Source of the DNA: Micropterix aruncella
Lineage: Eukaryota; Arthropoda; Insecta; Lepidoptera; Micropterigidae
Reading direction: 5' to 3'
Length of the DNA stretch: 64,000 nucleotides
NCBI GenBank assembly: GCA_944548615.1
Contig: OX155955.1
Coordinates: 12,023,921 to 12,087,920 of the forward strand
A program made the position numbers and the translations under genes. The notes beneath the pieces were generated by a model. It did no database searches, was not told the origin of the DNA, and saw only the letters and a list, made by a program, of their open reading frames with translations. Below are positions 1-12,536 of this stretch, piece by piece (position 1 is the first letter of the stretch; each line of letters opens with the position of its first letter).

Positions 1-860
1 AAGCAAAAACTGGAAGAGTAGATCCATGTACCGATAGTCAATCAAGAAAACATGTTTTTTTATTTAGATTTTTAAAAAAAATAATATTTATGGATATTAG
101 TGGATTGATTTTTGCAAATGGTTATTTTACACCAAATGAGTTAGTTTAAAAGCATTTACAAGTCATTTTAGGTTAAGTTTTAGTTATCGAGGCGTTATTT
201 ATTTACAGCTGTACGGTACCTATTAATTATTTTTGCAAGGAAAGAATATCTGCCATATGACAGATAATTTTCAATAAAAAGTTTAAAGTCCAAAAACAGT
301 ATTTATGCATTTTTTTAGTAATGAAAAATAATTATATTTATTCATTTATATTAAGTCAGAGCTTCTACCACTCCTATAAAATATGACTTGTAAAAATAAC
401 CCATGACTTGTCCATCGCGTAAATGTTAGATTAATGGGACGTATTTTTATTTACCTGATTTAGTATTGTAAAGTGTTCAGTGTTGTAAGTACTTTAAAAT
501 GCAACATATATCTGTATTTTTAAAAATACCTTGTTTTTATTCTTTTTAAGGGACATAATTTAACAACTTATACGACATGTTATCAATGTATTACTAAATT
601 AGCTGTATTTCGACATAGCTCTTATTTTTACATGCCCATTTTATTTTAAATAAAAAACAATCGTTATCTCCAAAATAATATAAAAATCATCGGCTTTTGT
701 CCCATTGTAATCCATTCAGTTTTATTTTTAACAGCTTAAGTTTCAACTGTAACCCTTAAAACGTAGTCCGAAATATAGCACTTTGGCAGCTTTTTAAGAG
801 CACATGATGAGATTGTAGCAGATGAACATCTCTATGAGAAAAATACTTCGATCCGTGAAA
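1..860. other. AT-rich spacer, no gene seen
   Basis: The stretch is strongly AT-rich with many short A and T runs and frequent stops in all frames. I see no transposon coding motif, inverted terminal repeat or long tandem repeat. It is most simply intergenic or intronic insect DNA. Confidence 0.6.
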
Positions 861-879
861 GTGTCAGGTTGTGTAAAAG

Positions 880-1110
880 AGCCCACTTGCGTGTAATGTT
901 TGAGTGTGTGAGTGCGGAATGCGGAGCCGGGCGTCGAGGCTTGCACCAATCAGAGTCGAAGGTTTTCCCGCCACCCCTCGCCCTGCCATACCATACCCGC
1001 AACCGATGGGATGGGAATGAACAAAACGCTGCGCCTGCGTACCGCGCAGCGCTCTCCCGAAAGTCGCGACGATCTTATTTATTACGATTCTTAATTTGCT
1101 GGAAGCGCGA
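880..1110. promoter_or_regulatory. CpG- and GC-richer island, possible promoter-like segment
   Basis: This block stands out from its AT-rich surroundings by many CG dinucleotides. Reading on the plus strand it carries a CCAAT-type word (CACCAATCAG near 945) followed by an E2F-like word (TTTCCCGCCA near 963). Two overlapping open frames cross it (869-1189 and 912-1094), but neither protein shows a recognisable domain. Promoter function is an inference from composition and two short words only. It could equally be an old GC-rich repeat. Confidence 0.2.
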
Positions 1111-1199
1111 GAAGTTAGCTGGTCTTAATAATGTGCAGAAAATGAAGGTAGCATACTATTTTCAACCGATACAAATTACAAGTTTATGAGGAGATTTAA

Positions 1200-1985
1200 T
1201 ATCCTAATAAAAACCGACTAAAAATTTTAATTTAAAAAAATTGACACGCATAATTTATAATGAGATTATGAAATTATTACGGTGTTACATCACTACAAAA
1301 GTATATATTTTGAATAAAATTAATTAGATTAAAAATATAACGTAAAACGTTAAATTAACATGACAGTGAAAAATCAGTGGCAATTATCAAACGGTAGAAT
1401 AATATTATATTTATTTTATATCATAATAATCAGCATAAGGTTATATCAAAATCAAAATAAAATAGTATTCAAATAAATAATATATAATAATAGGCTATTA
1501 TAAAAAATATTTCCATACTTTTTCATATATTTTAAGTTAATTTTGCATTGATTTATATTCACATATATTCATGTAAATTCATATAAATTCATGTATATAA
1601 TCACAATTTTGTCAATCTTTCAATATAGTAAATCATGTTATTATAAAAAATATGAGAAATTTCATGACTGCGTAACAGATTTCAACGACAAGAAATTTCC
1701 TAGTTCATGCGTCCCGCTTTCCTTTGAATTGTTTATTATTTTCTAATAAATAGCTTGCTCTTGATTTCGCACGCTGGATTTTAATAGATTAATATAGCAT
1801 TCCTTTTCAATTACAGTTAAACCTGATTTTATTAAAATTTATATAAATAGCAGAAAAAATAAAAGAAACAAAATCATGCACCTTAACATCGTCAAAAAAA
1901 TATAAGGAATTGATAAAAAAACGAAGCTGCATGATCTCACTACAAATACTAACAAAAACCTGTTTTTTTAGAACTATCAGATTAA
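1200..1985. other. AT-rich spacer, no gene seen
   Basis: Very AT-rich sequence with local near-repeats of an ATTCATAT/ATTCATGT word around 1556-1600. No open frame, RNA gene or transposon end is recognisable. Confidence 0.55.
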
Positions 1986-2462
1986 TCTATACCAAGATAA
2001 TAGCTTCAGTCATGTTACACACCTTGAAACCAGAAGCTCTGATATAGGTCAGCGATCGAGACTGCGATATTATGGAAGATACATACTGAAGAAAATACTC
2101 GAACAAGCTAGAAATCTACCGCACTGAACATAAATATGCAAGCTTCTCGAAGAAAGATGATAATCAAAAAGATTAAGATCAACGAGATAATTCTATGGAC
2201 ACATAGAAAGTCACCGCCACATGAAAATATTCTCAATCATGGGATACTTTGACAAAACGAAACTGAAATGTAAACAACTGTCTTAAGATACTGTCAAAAT
2301 GTAGAAAGCAGTGCATGTAGTATATACAATGAAGGAAATAGATACGAAGATAAATATGCAAGCTGATCACCAATATAAGGACATATCAACTTTCGGCTTT
2401 ATTTGACAAATTAATTGAAAGAAAACGGATTAATACCGCGTGGAATTAGACCATTGTCTATC

Positions 2463-2765
2463 ATCGAAGTCAAAAGAACGCCAAATTTCAATCAAGATGA
2501 AGGTTTCAAACTTTCCACCACATGGATCATTCTAATTAAGAAGTTTACATCACCGACTATGGGTAAAGTAACGTTAAGCAAGAAATAGTTATGTGCGCAC
2601 AGGCCATTTTGAAAATTCGCTTCAAGATATTCATCGCTATAATCTCCGTCAGCTGGTGTCACAGCGATAGAAACTGAACAACTCGTCCCAATGCCCATTA
2701 AATGCAGATTGCCAAAACTTGGCAATGTTGCAAATGTAACCTTGCCGAAACGTCATGGAAGAAAT
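2463..2765 (+). pseudogene. Penelope-like element remnant: GIY-YIG C-terminus and terminal repeat
   Basis: In the frame beginning at 2463 the plus strand reads IEVKRTPNFN then QDEGFKLSTTW, ending at 2525. This matches the conserved C-terminal signature that follows the GIY-YIG endonuclease domain in Penelope-like retroelements. The same signature recurs at 19.8 and 55.2 kb. About 180 bp downstream, a segment with GTTGCAA and CTTGCCGAAACGTCA (2727-2757) resembles the terminal-repeat core seen in the palindromes at 18.3 and 25.3 kb. The reverse transcriptase and the catalytic part of the endonuclease are not recognisable, although sequence back to about 2010 may be decayed PLE. It is a dead fragment. 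Confidence 0.6.
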
Positions 2766-3040
2766 AGTATAGTTCCATGTCGATAGAATCCCTTTTATTT
2801 CTATTGAAAAGCAAATATCATGACAAGACAGCAAGTTTCAAAATATCCTATATATGAATGAAAGAAGGGAGTCAGATAGATAAAAAGATGCCAGCTGCTA
2901 TTTACTGCCCTTAAATTCTAGATTTTCACTTTTCTGTTTTCCTATATTGGTACTAAATTGTTAGTTTACTGTCTTTTCCTCCTTTCTTTACAACCAGGTG
3001 CTCCTCTATCGTAAAAATGTCCCTCCTAGTGTATTCGGTT

Positions 3041-3817
3041 TATTTATTATTTATTATTATTAATTATTCCGTAGCCGACGATTGGGGAGGGGGTCGCCTT
3101 CGCAGCCAATACGCTGCTGTCGGTGCCGCTGGATCTCGTACTCCAGTCATGATTCGCGTCCATTCTTGATGATTGTTTTGCTACATCCCTAGCCGATAAT
3201 CGTTGATTCTTAAGGTCGTCTTTGATGTTATTTAGCCAGGTTTTCTTCGGTGCCGATCGCTGAATTCTCCATTCTGTCGGTCGGTCTTTCCAAAGAAGTT
3301 TACGTGGCAAGCGATTATCGTTCATTCGGCAAACATGGCCGAACCATCGTAGCCGACGTTTTTGTACTTCTTCTTCGATCATTGTTAGTAGATCGCATCT
3401 TTCTCTAATGGTCTCGTTTCGAATTCGGTCGCGGAGTCAGACACAGAGAATCTGCCTCAAGCATCGCATTTGGAAGACTCCAAACTTGTTGAGGACCGAT
3501 TGTAGTAACGTCCACGTTTCCGATCCATAAAGAAGAACGGGAAGAACCAACGTTCGGTATAGTCCTACTTTGGTTTTGATGGTAATATTCGTTCGCTTCC
3601 ATATGCAACACTTGAGCGAGGCGAATATTGCTGTTGCCTGTCCCATACGGCTATGGACATCGGCCGTCGATGCCACTTTCTTTACCGTAACCAACGATCC
3701 TAAATACTCGAATTGTGGGACCTATTCGATTTGGGTTCCATCGAGGTAAACGCTGGCCTGCAAACCGTCCGTAGTGAGCACGTTGGTCTTATCCGCATTG
3801 ATTTTTAATCCATATGA
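3041..3817 (-). pseudogene. Non-LTR retrotransposon (RTE-like) 3' end, reverse transcriptase C-terminus
   Basis: Read on the minus strand from 3817, the sequence gives YGLKINADKTNVLTTDG, then an internal stop, then PQFEYLGSLVTV, VLLYGSETWTL and, after a frameshift, KRRLRWFGHVCRMNDNRLPR. These are the finger/thumb and C-terminal motifs of arthropod endonuclease-reverse transcriptases. Two main open pieces survive (3437-3694 and 3047-3382). The catalytic YADD region and the endonuclease lie upstream of the break at about 3817 and are missing. The 3' end runs into an ATT/AATA-rich tail (about 3041-3063), as expected for a 5'-truncated LINE insertion. It is inactive because of the stop, the frameshift and the truncation. 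Confidence 0.8.
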
Positions 3818-3823
3818 TTAATT

Positions 3824-3868
3824 GAGCATATATATGTATTCATATATATGATCCATATATATGTATTC
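3824..3868. repeat. AT-rich simple repeat
   Basis: Short (ATATATGTATTC)-like iterations abut the truncated 5' edge of the LINE on its upstream side. Nothing else is visible in it. Confidence 0.7.
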
Positions 3869-3869
3869 G

Positions 3870-3935
3870 GTTTTCCGTCTCAGGAGCACTCCTGGCTTAG
3901 AGTGGCATAATTCGTTCATTCGTTCATTTGACAAT
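3870..3935 (+). repeat. Dispersed repeat, copy 1 (inverted partner at 10.44 kb)
   Basis: The word CCGTCTCAGGAGCACT followed by CCTGGCTTAGAGTGGCATAA recurs, diverged and on the opposite strand, at 10441-10485 (CCGTCTCAGGAGCACTTTTG then GCTGGAAGTGGTAC). The shared core is about 50 bp. It may be the end of an unrecognised transposable element. I cannot name the family. Confidence 0.5.
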
Positions 3936-4079
3936 GCGCAATGTTTCGTTATTTCAACCACATGTTTATACCAATACTGTTTATGCAGGTATGTACTACA
4001 ATCAAAGTTGCAATGGGATAGAGATACGGTAACCGTTTGCGGTTTTTTGTTCGCGCCTGCAAGTGTGGGAAAATGAGCG

Positions 4080-4430
4080 ACATTTCGTCGCCGAGAGCTT
4101 CTTGAATATTTACGAGTGAATGCGACAGTGAGCGCTGCGCGGGGCGCCCGTATGGCCACTCTCGTGCAGTGCACTTCCAAAACCAAAATCCTCAAAACGA
4201 GTTTCGGTCCGTGAATCTCGCGTACATAAACGTATAGAGTGCCGTAAAGAATCCCGCATATACAGCGTCTCTCGCTTGCACCTCAACCCCCCCCCCCCCC
4301 CCACCACCCCTCCCCCTCCCCTCCTCCTTCATCGTCTCCCGCACCGCACCGTCCCTTTGCGACCACGGAGGCTGCGATCGCCTAAGGCCTCTCGCACACT
4401 CTATGGAACTGTACTTTGGGTTAGTCACAT
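4080..4430. other. GC-richer spacer with homopolymer C tract
   Basis: This segment is GC-richer than its neighbours and includes a run of about 17 C residues followed by C/T-rich sequence (about 4287-4330). Open frames crossing it (for example 4192-4428 minus) are glycine or proline artefacts of that tract. No gene is supported. Confidence 0.5.
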
Positions 4431-7400
4431 GTTTGTATACTATGCATGCACAGTGCCGGATTTATACTTGATATGGCCCTAAGCTATTTAAGATATTGCT
4501 GCAGCATATTTAAGTATATATGACAATTGCTCACTCGAACATTTTTTTGGGGGTCTCCAAGAAAGTGGGGGCCCTATGCTATGGCTTGTGTAACTTATAC
4601 GAAAATCCTGCACTGCCCATGCAGGATATACAGCAAAAAAATCTAATATCAAAAGAGATAATCATATACCAATGGAAAGATATCTTTTGTAAAACATTTA
4701 TTAGTAGAACGACTGGTCTCAATTATGAGTTATATCCTATTAAATATGGTAAATTACCTGATATCCCCTAGGGCACCTAAAACATTCAGGCACTATATTT
4801 TTAATAACTGATTAAACGAAAACCATCCCAAAATACTCAAAACGATAAAGTGTATACGCAGTGTGAGTAAAAACTATATATTCTAAAGAATGGCCAAGTT
4901 TCTCAGTAGTATGGAGGGGCAATACTTAAACATGTTGCTTAAACTCTGTAGTGTCTCTCATTATTTCATTGCCACTCTATTTACTGAAGCATTTAATATG
5001 CTAAGGTCAGCTGTCTAACATGGTGTGCCTAGTGACTGTATATCATAATATACTACCTATTATGGATCTTTACTGCATGTAATATATTTTAAAGCAATAA
5101 TTGGCATTTGGGTTTTTGTGTAATTAGCAATATTTAACCCCTCCTATCGCGGGGTAAAAATTTAGTCGTCACTTCTGCCCGGGACAGTTTTGCGCGTGAA
5201 GTCGATGGCCTTGAGAAAAACGACCATAACTTTTAAACTACTATACTGATCGTAAAAAGAATAACTGTAAAATGATCGCATTGAAATTTGAAATTTATAA
5301 TATTATAACCTTATCTCGTCAAACAATTAAGATAATAATGAATAAATATTTAAAAAGTTGGCATTTTACGCAGCGCGGAGTGCCCTAACCAATATTGGTT
5401 AAATACAATTTTAGCATTTGTAAGCGTCTAACCAAAAATGGTTAACTCAAATAGGAAGGGTTAAGAAGATTTAGAACTCCAAACTCCGAAACGGCTCACA
5501 ACTGAGGTATGTTGTATTAGTCATAAATATTCTAGATAAATAGATCTTTCCAATGGTAAATACGTTTTAATTATTGGAGAGGTGAGCCCAGCACCCATAC
5601 ATTTTTGCCCATTGGTCATTGCTCTTCTCATTGTCATTTTTCTGATAAGTGTAAATATCGTTATTATTCTAAATATGCACATGTATATTGTAAGCATGCG
5701 CGCATTTTGCGATTTAAGGTTTGTTAAAGTTTACGATCTAAGTTACTGCTTTAAGATTGACTTAAAAATCCGCCACTTTAAAATGGTAAGCAATGTCTTA
5801 TTACATTTGGGAGCGGGCCAGCATGTTCAAAGGTCATACAATCCAATTTGGAAGTAGATACTCTTTGTAGAATTTTGATGATTGAGCGTGGCTGGCGGGT
5901 CAAAGAGTTTGAAATGCGGTGCGTCTTTTTTTGTCGTTCTGTACTATGAACATACCACAACAGAACCAAAATCTATGTAACAAAGTATATTAAAAGATAT
6001 TTTAGAACTAACGTCTTTTAAGTACGTTTAGCTTCATGACTAATAAATAAATAATTTTAACATCTACAGTAATATAACATGATTATCTGTTCAGTGGAGA
6101 AACTGAACAAATACCAGATGACAGTTTATTTTATTTTATTTTATTTTTTATTTAGGTACCTACTTATGATTAGGTATACAGTTCATTAGTCATGTAATCT
6201 TACAATAATTATATAAATTATTTAATAATTATTATAGGGAGGTTTAACACATCTTACATGACCTTTCCTGCCAATAGCACATCTAACTAGGCGATAATTT
6301 GGCCCGTCTCTAGATGTGCATATTTTTATGCAATTTTAAGAAATTAAATGTTACCGCTATTATAAAAATAACTTTTTTTTTCACAGAGCGTTTGTTATTA
6401 CACCAATGTTCTTACATTCAGAATTTGTTTTCCAATACAGGTAAAACGTTTATCAAGCCTTTTTAGATAAAAAAATCTAAAACAGTAGACAGTTGTTGCA
6501 GACGATATAACAGAGGATATGCTGCAGTGATAGGCCCGATTCTTGAAATAAAATCGGATTCAGTTTATGCGAGCGAGACAGGCCATTATATTAGGGCGTG
6601 ATATGAGATGAATGGTTGTTACTTTTAAGCATAAAACTAGCAATCGAGAATAAAACGGCATAATTTAAGACCGGAAGAAATGTTTTCAAACCAAATGGTT
6701 TTATTTTCGGCAGCTAGTTTTTGGGAATGGAAAGGTATAATCGCTTATTTTACATTCCGGTCTAAAAAACTGTTCTGTCTCGTTTGCATGAACTATTTTA
6801 TGATATCAGTTCACAAGGAAAGATAATCGAGCCCAATAGCATGATTAAATAAGGAATATCGCGAATAATATCTACTGAGTAAGAAAAAAGCTGGAAATAA
6901 CTTTTGAAGTTCTACTCTTTTAAATTATCCATTTTAAATAGAATACACGCCTCCCTCTCAGCCATTTTCCGATATATATGAACGAGCCCTGCGATCAGTC
7001 AGCTCGTGAGAGCCAACGGCGCCACAGAAGTATCGATGACAGTAACTCGTGTTACAGAACCTTTTAAAATCAGTTGAATCATATTACAACCTGATGAATC
7101 TTTACTTTTATAAGTGAATTGATATAATAATAAAATAATCGATATGTCATCATGTTTCAAATGATAGTAACACTAGTTCGAAAGAATCAAAGATATCTAT
7201 GACATGGCTGCATTGTTTGAAATGTGAATATATTTGAGGGGTAATAAAACTAAATTGCTTTAAACTGTGGTCCTAAAAAAATATAATAGATAAAACGCGA
7301 TTCCATTAAATAATCGCCATTAAATGGAACGTAACATTCGAGAATGACAAACAAAATAGTCTAAAAACTAAAATAAAAAGAAAAATAAAGTTAAAAGTAA

Positions 7401-7590
7401 GAAAATACAGAAGTTATTAAGTTTTAATATATGTAAAGTAACATAAAATTAAATATAAAAATGCCTAATCAAAAAAAGTACAATTCACTGTCAAAACAAT
7501 ATATAACGACAAAGTTAAATAATTTTCATTAGTTAGATCAATTTTAAAATATAATCAATATACATATTTAAAAATATATTAATAATTTGT
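4431..7590. other. Long AT-rich spacer without recognised genes
   Basis: I see no transposon coding motif or RNA gene. Notable details are a TTATT-type simple repeat with the word TTAGGTACCTAC at about 6127-6165, common in lepidopteran DNA. There is also a hydrophobic 91-codon open frame at 5582-5857 that I regard as chance. A start resembling a hAT end (CAGTGCCGGATTTATAC at about 4450) has no matching right end nearby. Confidence 0.5.
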
Positions 7591-7594
7591 ACAC

Positions 7595-7862
7595 CTAATT
7601 TTTTTTAAACATGTGATGCATGGTTAGTCTGTCATGACTCGATAACCATTTCTTTATTTTATTTTTGAATTCCCTAAATGTTAAATTCATTTTTATTTCC
7701 ATATTAATCAGATTGTAAAATCTAGGCGTAATGAAAGAGTAATGTGTTTGTCCAAATGATGTTTTCATCCTGGGTATTATAAAACTATTTTGAAGCATCC
7801 TGGGTATTATACATGCAGCGAGCTCTCGGATTGTAAAGGAGTGTATTACCCTGAACCTTGAA
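7595..7862 (-). pseudogene. Probable LINE reverse transcriptase C-terminal fragment
   Basis: On the minus strand an open frame continuing upstream of the 7798 ATG reads SFTIRELAAC, then SFIIPRMKTSFGQTHYSF, TPRFYNLINMEI, and TFREFKNKIKKWLSSHD. The order (basic P-R-T/K segment, S-F/Y near W/Y-N-L, then F-K-x-x-[IL]-K-x-[YW]-L) is the usual tail of CR1/Jockey-type reverse transcriptases. The 18-bp motif TGCATCCTGGGTATTATA is nearly duplicated at about 7770 and 7796. No catalytic region is present. A host origin cannot be excluded from so short a piece. Confidence 0.45.
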
Positions 7863-8230
7863 TATTTCCGCGAAATGTAAAAGCGTAATGTAAATGTGAA
7901 TGAATTCTACTATTTACACTCCTTTGTCTTGCCGCCTTCATTAAGTCGCTCTTTCGTAAACCGCCGAATGTGTAAACATACCACGATACTACACCTACCA
8001 CCAAGCGTCGCGCACCTACATGCTCGCAACGCCGTGTAAGTGGGTAGTGTAAACAGCACCTCCTTATGAATAGGAATTTATGAAAAGTACCCCACGACTC
8101 GATGACGTTACTGACTACAGGTGTCGACTTCAAAGTGTGAGCTGACTAATTCGGCAGATGTCAAACTAAGTTGTAAAACTAAATATATAATAAAAATCTC
8201 GAGAGCTGAAATTTTTTCTACCTATGTAGG

Positions 8231-8475
8231 GGAACACGGGGTAAAATGGTACCCCTAAGGATTGTTCGTTATAAAAAAGGCGTTCATCATGCAAATTAAA
8301 CAGTTTTATTATCATCTACTTCGTACATATGTAGACATTATGTTAAAATTAACCAAAATAATAAAAGAACCAAGCTTTGAAAGTACCTACATATATAAAA
8401 TCTGCAAGAAAAACCATTTAACCTCGAGGGTGGGGTAAAATGGGTTAGCAGTTGGGGCAAAATGGTACATAGGGT
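8231..8475. repeat. Segment with GGGTAAAATGG repeats, possible MITE
   Basis: Three copies of a GGGG(T/C)AAAATGG word (near 8239, 8432 and 8454) lie within 240 bp. The left part begins GGGGAACACGGGGTAAAATGG. This resembles termini of short insect DNA transposons, but I could not define convincing inverted ends or a target duplication. Confidence 0.3.
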
Positions 8476-8559
8476 ATTATTAGCCTACGATATAGAATGT
8501 GCAAATATGATGGCATCGTCTTAGCCAGCGAAGGAGCAGTGAACCCAACGAAGAGCGCC

Positions 8560-9062
8560 CAACTTTTTTAAAAATTACGATCTTAAAAGCAGATCTTTAA
8601 GCTCTTGCATCAGCCGCACTGTGTATATCTGTCGATTGTTTTTACTGTTATTCAAAGGGGGTTATGGCCTCACTCGCTGACAATTAAATTTGCAAGATTA
8701 AAGCCTTAATGCCTAGTTTATAATTTGCCGGTGAATTTACGAGCGGCGGTTTTCGTCCGCGCCTCAACGAGACGGCCGCGCGTTGAGATGGGCGGGTTAT
8801 AAGGGAACGAGGCTGAACGATGCCTTCCTTACCTGGCGGCTCCCCGTCCCTCTCTCGCCGGGGAAGCTGGTATGGCGGCGTCCTGCTCGCGCCGTGTGCC
8901 CCCGAAGCCTCCGCGGGCATTTCCCCACAAGATGGCCCCAAAATCAATTTACTCAGAGGTCTGACCTCCGCATAAATCATAAAAAAGGAAAAGGATCGCG
9001 AGCGGCGGCGGAAGGAGACAGGGAGACCATCATCTGTTCAGACGAGTTCTTCTTCTGTTAGT
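8560..9062. other. GC-rich island, function unknown
   Basis: Composition changes sharply to GC-rich, CpG-containing DNA between about 8730 and 9050. Open frames exist on both strands (8783-9061 plus, 8684-8980 minus), as expected in stop-poor GC-rich DNA. The predicted proteins are basic and domain-free. It could be a first exon or promoter of an unseen gene, or a degraded GC-rich repeat. Confidence 0.3.
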
Positions 9063-10130
9063 GTTATTCTTAGAATATATGACACTAGAGATATAGATAA
9101 TGCTGTAAAATTATAGAAATGACAATATCCTGATATTTGACATTTGCCTAAGCGCGTGATTTTTATATTTATGTTTAAAAAATTTAATGTTCGATTATTA
9201 ATTTCAACCTATGCAATTGATGTTATGGTCATTACTACGTCATAATTATTGTTCAAAGAGTTGAAAATAATTCTAAATAAATTGGGTAATTTTCGAAATT
9301 TACTATTACTTACTCGAATTCGGCAAAAAATCTCAATGCTAAAATTTACCTTTTTTAACTTATTTACAGCAAATACGACACATTCCTGCATCATTAGAAA
9401 ATATTCGTGTTTGTACCAGTCGTAAAAAGAAAGCATACTGCAGCATGTTTATCAGTACGTCAACGCCACCTAACTAGACCTAGGCCTGTACTAAGAGGCA
9501 GGTATACCAGAAAATTATTTTACTTGTGCACAAGATTTGTTATCATTGAAAGGAAAAAGAAAATAAATCAAATAAGATTATAATAGGTATTTAAAAAATC
9601 ATGAAATAATATTTATAATAATAGATTTCAAGTGGAATTAAAATTATAGAATTAATTTAGCGTTAAAAATGAATAAATATCTGAATATTTCCAAAAATAT
9701 TTCCGAAATTATTTTTGAAAATTGTTAGTCAAAATATTAATATGTAGTGACAACTAAAAATAAAATCATTGATAGTAAAAAAATATATGTTATCGTCAGA
9801 ATTATAAAATAAATTTTATTACTATAAAAAATAGGTTTTAAAATACTTAAAAGATATACTTAAAAGTATCATTCAGTCAATAAATAAAAGAAATGATTTT
9901 GTATTTTTATATACATTTCAAGGATAATCTTAGCTATGTCACAGTATACTGTGTGGTGTCTTTTGTGGTACCCCTCTTTAAGGATACCCTTACAAACTCG
10001 ACTTCGCATAAAATCCTATCCTCACTATCACGACTGGATAACATGCTCCAAGGCAGTCGCACACTGCTCCTAACACCCCTGGCTATTAATTAAATTAATT
10101 GGACATTAAGTGACAGCGGCTTGTGTTTTT
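9063..10130. other. AT-rich spacer, no gene seen
   Basis: AT-rich, stop-rich sequence with poly-A and TTTAAA-like words. No repeat partner, transposon motif or RNA structure was recognised by eye. Confidence 0.5.
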
Positions 10131-10380
10131 TTTATATAATATAGGTTTCGGCTTCGACCGGCGCAGACGCGTGTGCGCGGGTTTCTTTTTGTCTGTTACG
10201 TGATCGCTCGGTGGAAGGTTTTTTTCTCAAAATGTGGCACTCGCCCGAAAAGGTATCCGAGCGGTCGCCTAGCCCGGCTCTCTGACTGGCTGAGAGGTAA
10301 TCAATTAATTGTGCTAATTTTGCGGTTTTCGTTAAGGCGCTGCTTAGCATGTCAGTCATGATAAAAAATAAAATAATCAA
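10131..10380. other. GC-richer spacer, no gene recognised
   Basis: A modestly GC-rich block. A 174-codon minus-strand frame (10132-10656) spans it, but its protein has no recognisable domain and crosses the dispersed repeat at 10.44 kb. It is most likely fortuitous. Confidence 0.4.
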
Positions 10381-10440
10381 CGTTAAATATTTGAATTGAG
10401 TAGAGATTCTGTGGCTAGAGATTACAATCGAAAGAATCGA

Positions 10441-10485
10441 CGAATTGTACCACTTCCAGCCAAAAGTGCTCCTGAGACGGCAAAC
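10441..10485 (-). repeat. Dispersed repeat, copy 2 (partner at 3.87 kb)
   Basis: The reverse complement carries the CCGTCTCAGGAGCACT core shared with 3870-3935. The two copies are on opposite strands and about 6.6 kb apart, so this is a dispersed inverted pair rather than a tandem repeat. Confidence 0.5.
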
Positions 10486-10499
10486 CGGGGGAGGGGCAT

Positions 10500-12530
10500 A
10501 TTTTTTAGGTTTAGGAGCACTTGCCTTTAAATATTGGAGGGTAATATAAATAAGTCGACTAGTACACTGAGCCCTTATAGGAAAGTAGCTGGGCGAGGAT
10601 CTATGATTGAAATGGCAGTAAATAATATTGTATATATTTATTTCTCTTTTTCTCACTTTCTTGATTCATACGTAATAGCGTATTCTGCACCTCACTGTCT
10701 TTTCATTTGTTTGTTGTTTCCTCTTGTCATTGATTCGCTTGTAATCGGCGACTCACCTCGTATCTTGCAGTCGGCACAATTATTATTTTCAAAGGCGGAG
10801 AGTTATTCTCCTGGCGTACGCGGGACATCGTCTATCAGTAATATATTTATGGTATAAATGAAATCCGGACCAAGCTCATTACTATGGCACGTCTTGACAA
10901 CATTTAATATCACCATATTTGCCAAAATTAAAGAGGCATTTTCGCAGACCTACATAAATCTGACCATTCGTCTTCGCTAGATTCCATATCCGTTTCATCC
11001 ATTTTATATATTTACTGCACAGCTCTCCACATTTTGACTTTGTATTGTGCCAATTCTTCCCATTCCTCCTATGTTTCGTATATTTTTAAAGTATTTTTTT
11101 CAAACCATGCGACTCGTGTTTATGGGGTATCGAAGAATAGGTTTCCAGAAGCGTTTTGGGCGAGTGTCTTAACAATTCCGGTTAAGTTAACTGCAGCAGA
11201 TTGCAGCAGGTTGATGGTGAAACCCAACTGGTCCCCGCGTCGTGAAGGCAGAAGGTTATATTCCAAAATTTCTATTACACTGATGAAGTTTAAGTTTACA
11301 TGTTTTACACTATTTCACAGTTTGATAAGTGGATCTGTATGTGTCGTTAATCTGCCGTAGTAAGTGGGCTAATGCAAGTGATAACATTTAACGATTTTAT
11401 CTGTTAATTAGGGCTAATTACTACTGTTAGAAGCTCTTGCATACGCCTTTGATTTCATCGATCATATTATCCTCACTTTTTATTTAAATAATATAATTAT
11501 AAGAGCCACAAATGGAATTATTTGCAGGGACAGTTATGCTACATACATTACTCACTATCCGCTTGACCGATTTTAGGCATTAAGCACTTTCTACTGGCAA
11601 GCTATTCGCTGGGATGTCCAAAGAACGTTCAGTTGCAGTAACGTCGTTATCTTCGTCTAAGGAGAAGAGCGACCTGCGACCTCTAAGCAGAGATATTGCC
11701 CTTTGTGAGCTTAGTACGTTTTCCTAATAGAACGGACATCTACGCCGTTTATCAGACTTAAGTCAAACTGATCGATATGATTAGAAATTATTATTCTAAT
11801 TCGATTCACAAACTGTATGCGATTTCAATGATGTCAATTTTAGTCAGTTTACAATACGCAATTTTAGGATAACGAGGAAACTAAATACATCGCTGTTAAC
11901 ATTGAAAGAGTAAAACCAGATCCACCTTTTGTTTTTCGACTCTATACCTTTGAATATGGTGAAATGTATACCCCTCGGTCTATTAATTGCCATCATCAAC
12001 AACATCAGTAAAGATGTGAAAATAAGTTTAATGGCTGCAAATATAGTGGTTCTTATTGCTCCTCTTCAGACTTGGTAATTTCGGCACGATCATTTTTCCA
12101 AAAAATAAAAATAGAAGATCATTATATCACTATACTAAGAGGCCTGACTCACATAAACTCGATTGAAAATCTGTTGCCTAAAATAAAGAAATGCTCCAAA
12201 AATAAGCTTGTTAAAAAAACAAACCGTTCTATAAATAATTGATTTATGGTTCCATTATAAAACTATACCAAATGCTAAATAAACTATTATTTGTATATAC
12301 TATAGCCAGTTGTATATACTACTATTAAGTAAATGTGTGTGAAATCCCGTCTGCTATCTCGGACGATAAAGACAACCCTCTAGAAGCACTTATCAGTCGA
12401 GTCTTAACTTTCGCTTCGAAAACATGAACTTTCACTAAAGTGGATGAAAATTCAATAGATGGACCCAAAATACTCGCAAGATCTTCCGCAAAAACAAACG
12501 AAGAACTGTTTAACCTGTATAATGCTCTTC
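10500..12530. other. Spacer without recognised genes
   Basis: Mixed composition. Several 60-110-codon frames occur (for example 10534-10857 and 11034-11360) but show no domain, and their lengths are ordinary for chance. No transposon ends were identified. A decayed LINE body upstream of the fragment at 12.54 kb is possible but not readable. Confidence 0.45.
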
Positions 12531-12536
12531 ATGTTG

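Noticed and set aside
4276..4482. Proline-rich and glycine-rich frames
   Set aside because: They result from the C homopolymer and adjacent C/T-rich sequence.
4449..4780. hAT-like element starting CAGTGCCGGATTTATAC
   Set aside because: No complementary right end or 8-bp duplication could be found nearby.
5582..5857. 91-codon hydrophobic frame that could be a small membrane protein
   Set aside because: AT-rich DNA readily encodes Ile/Leu/Val/Phe stretches. No signal peptide, homolog or partner exon is visible.
10132..10656. 174-codon minus-strand open frame (longest but one in the window)
   Set aside because: No domain or compositional signal, and it crosses a dispersed repeat. Its length is plausible by chance in a GC-richer patch.
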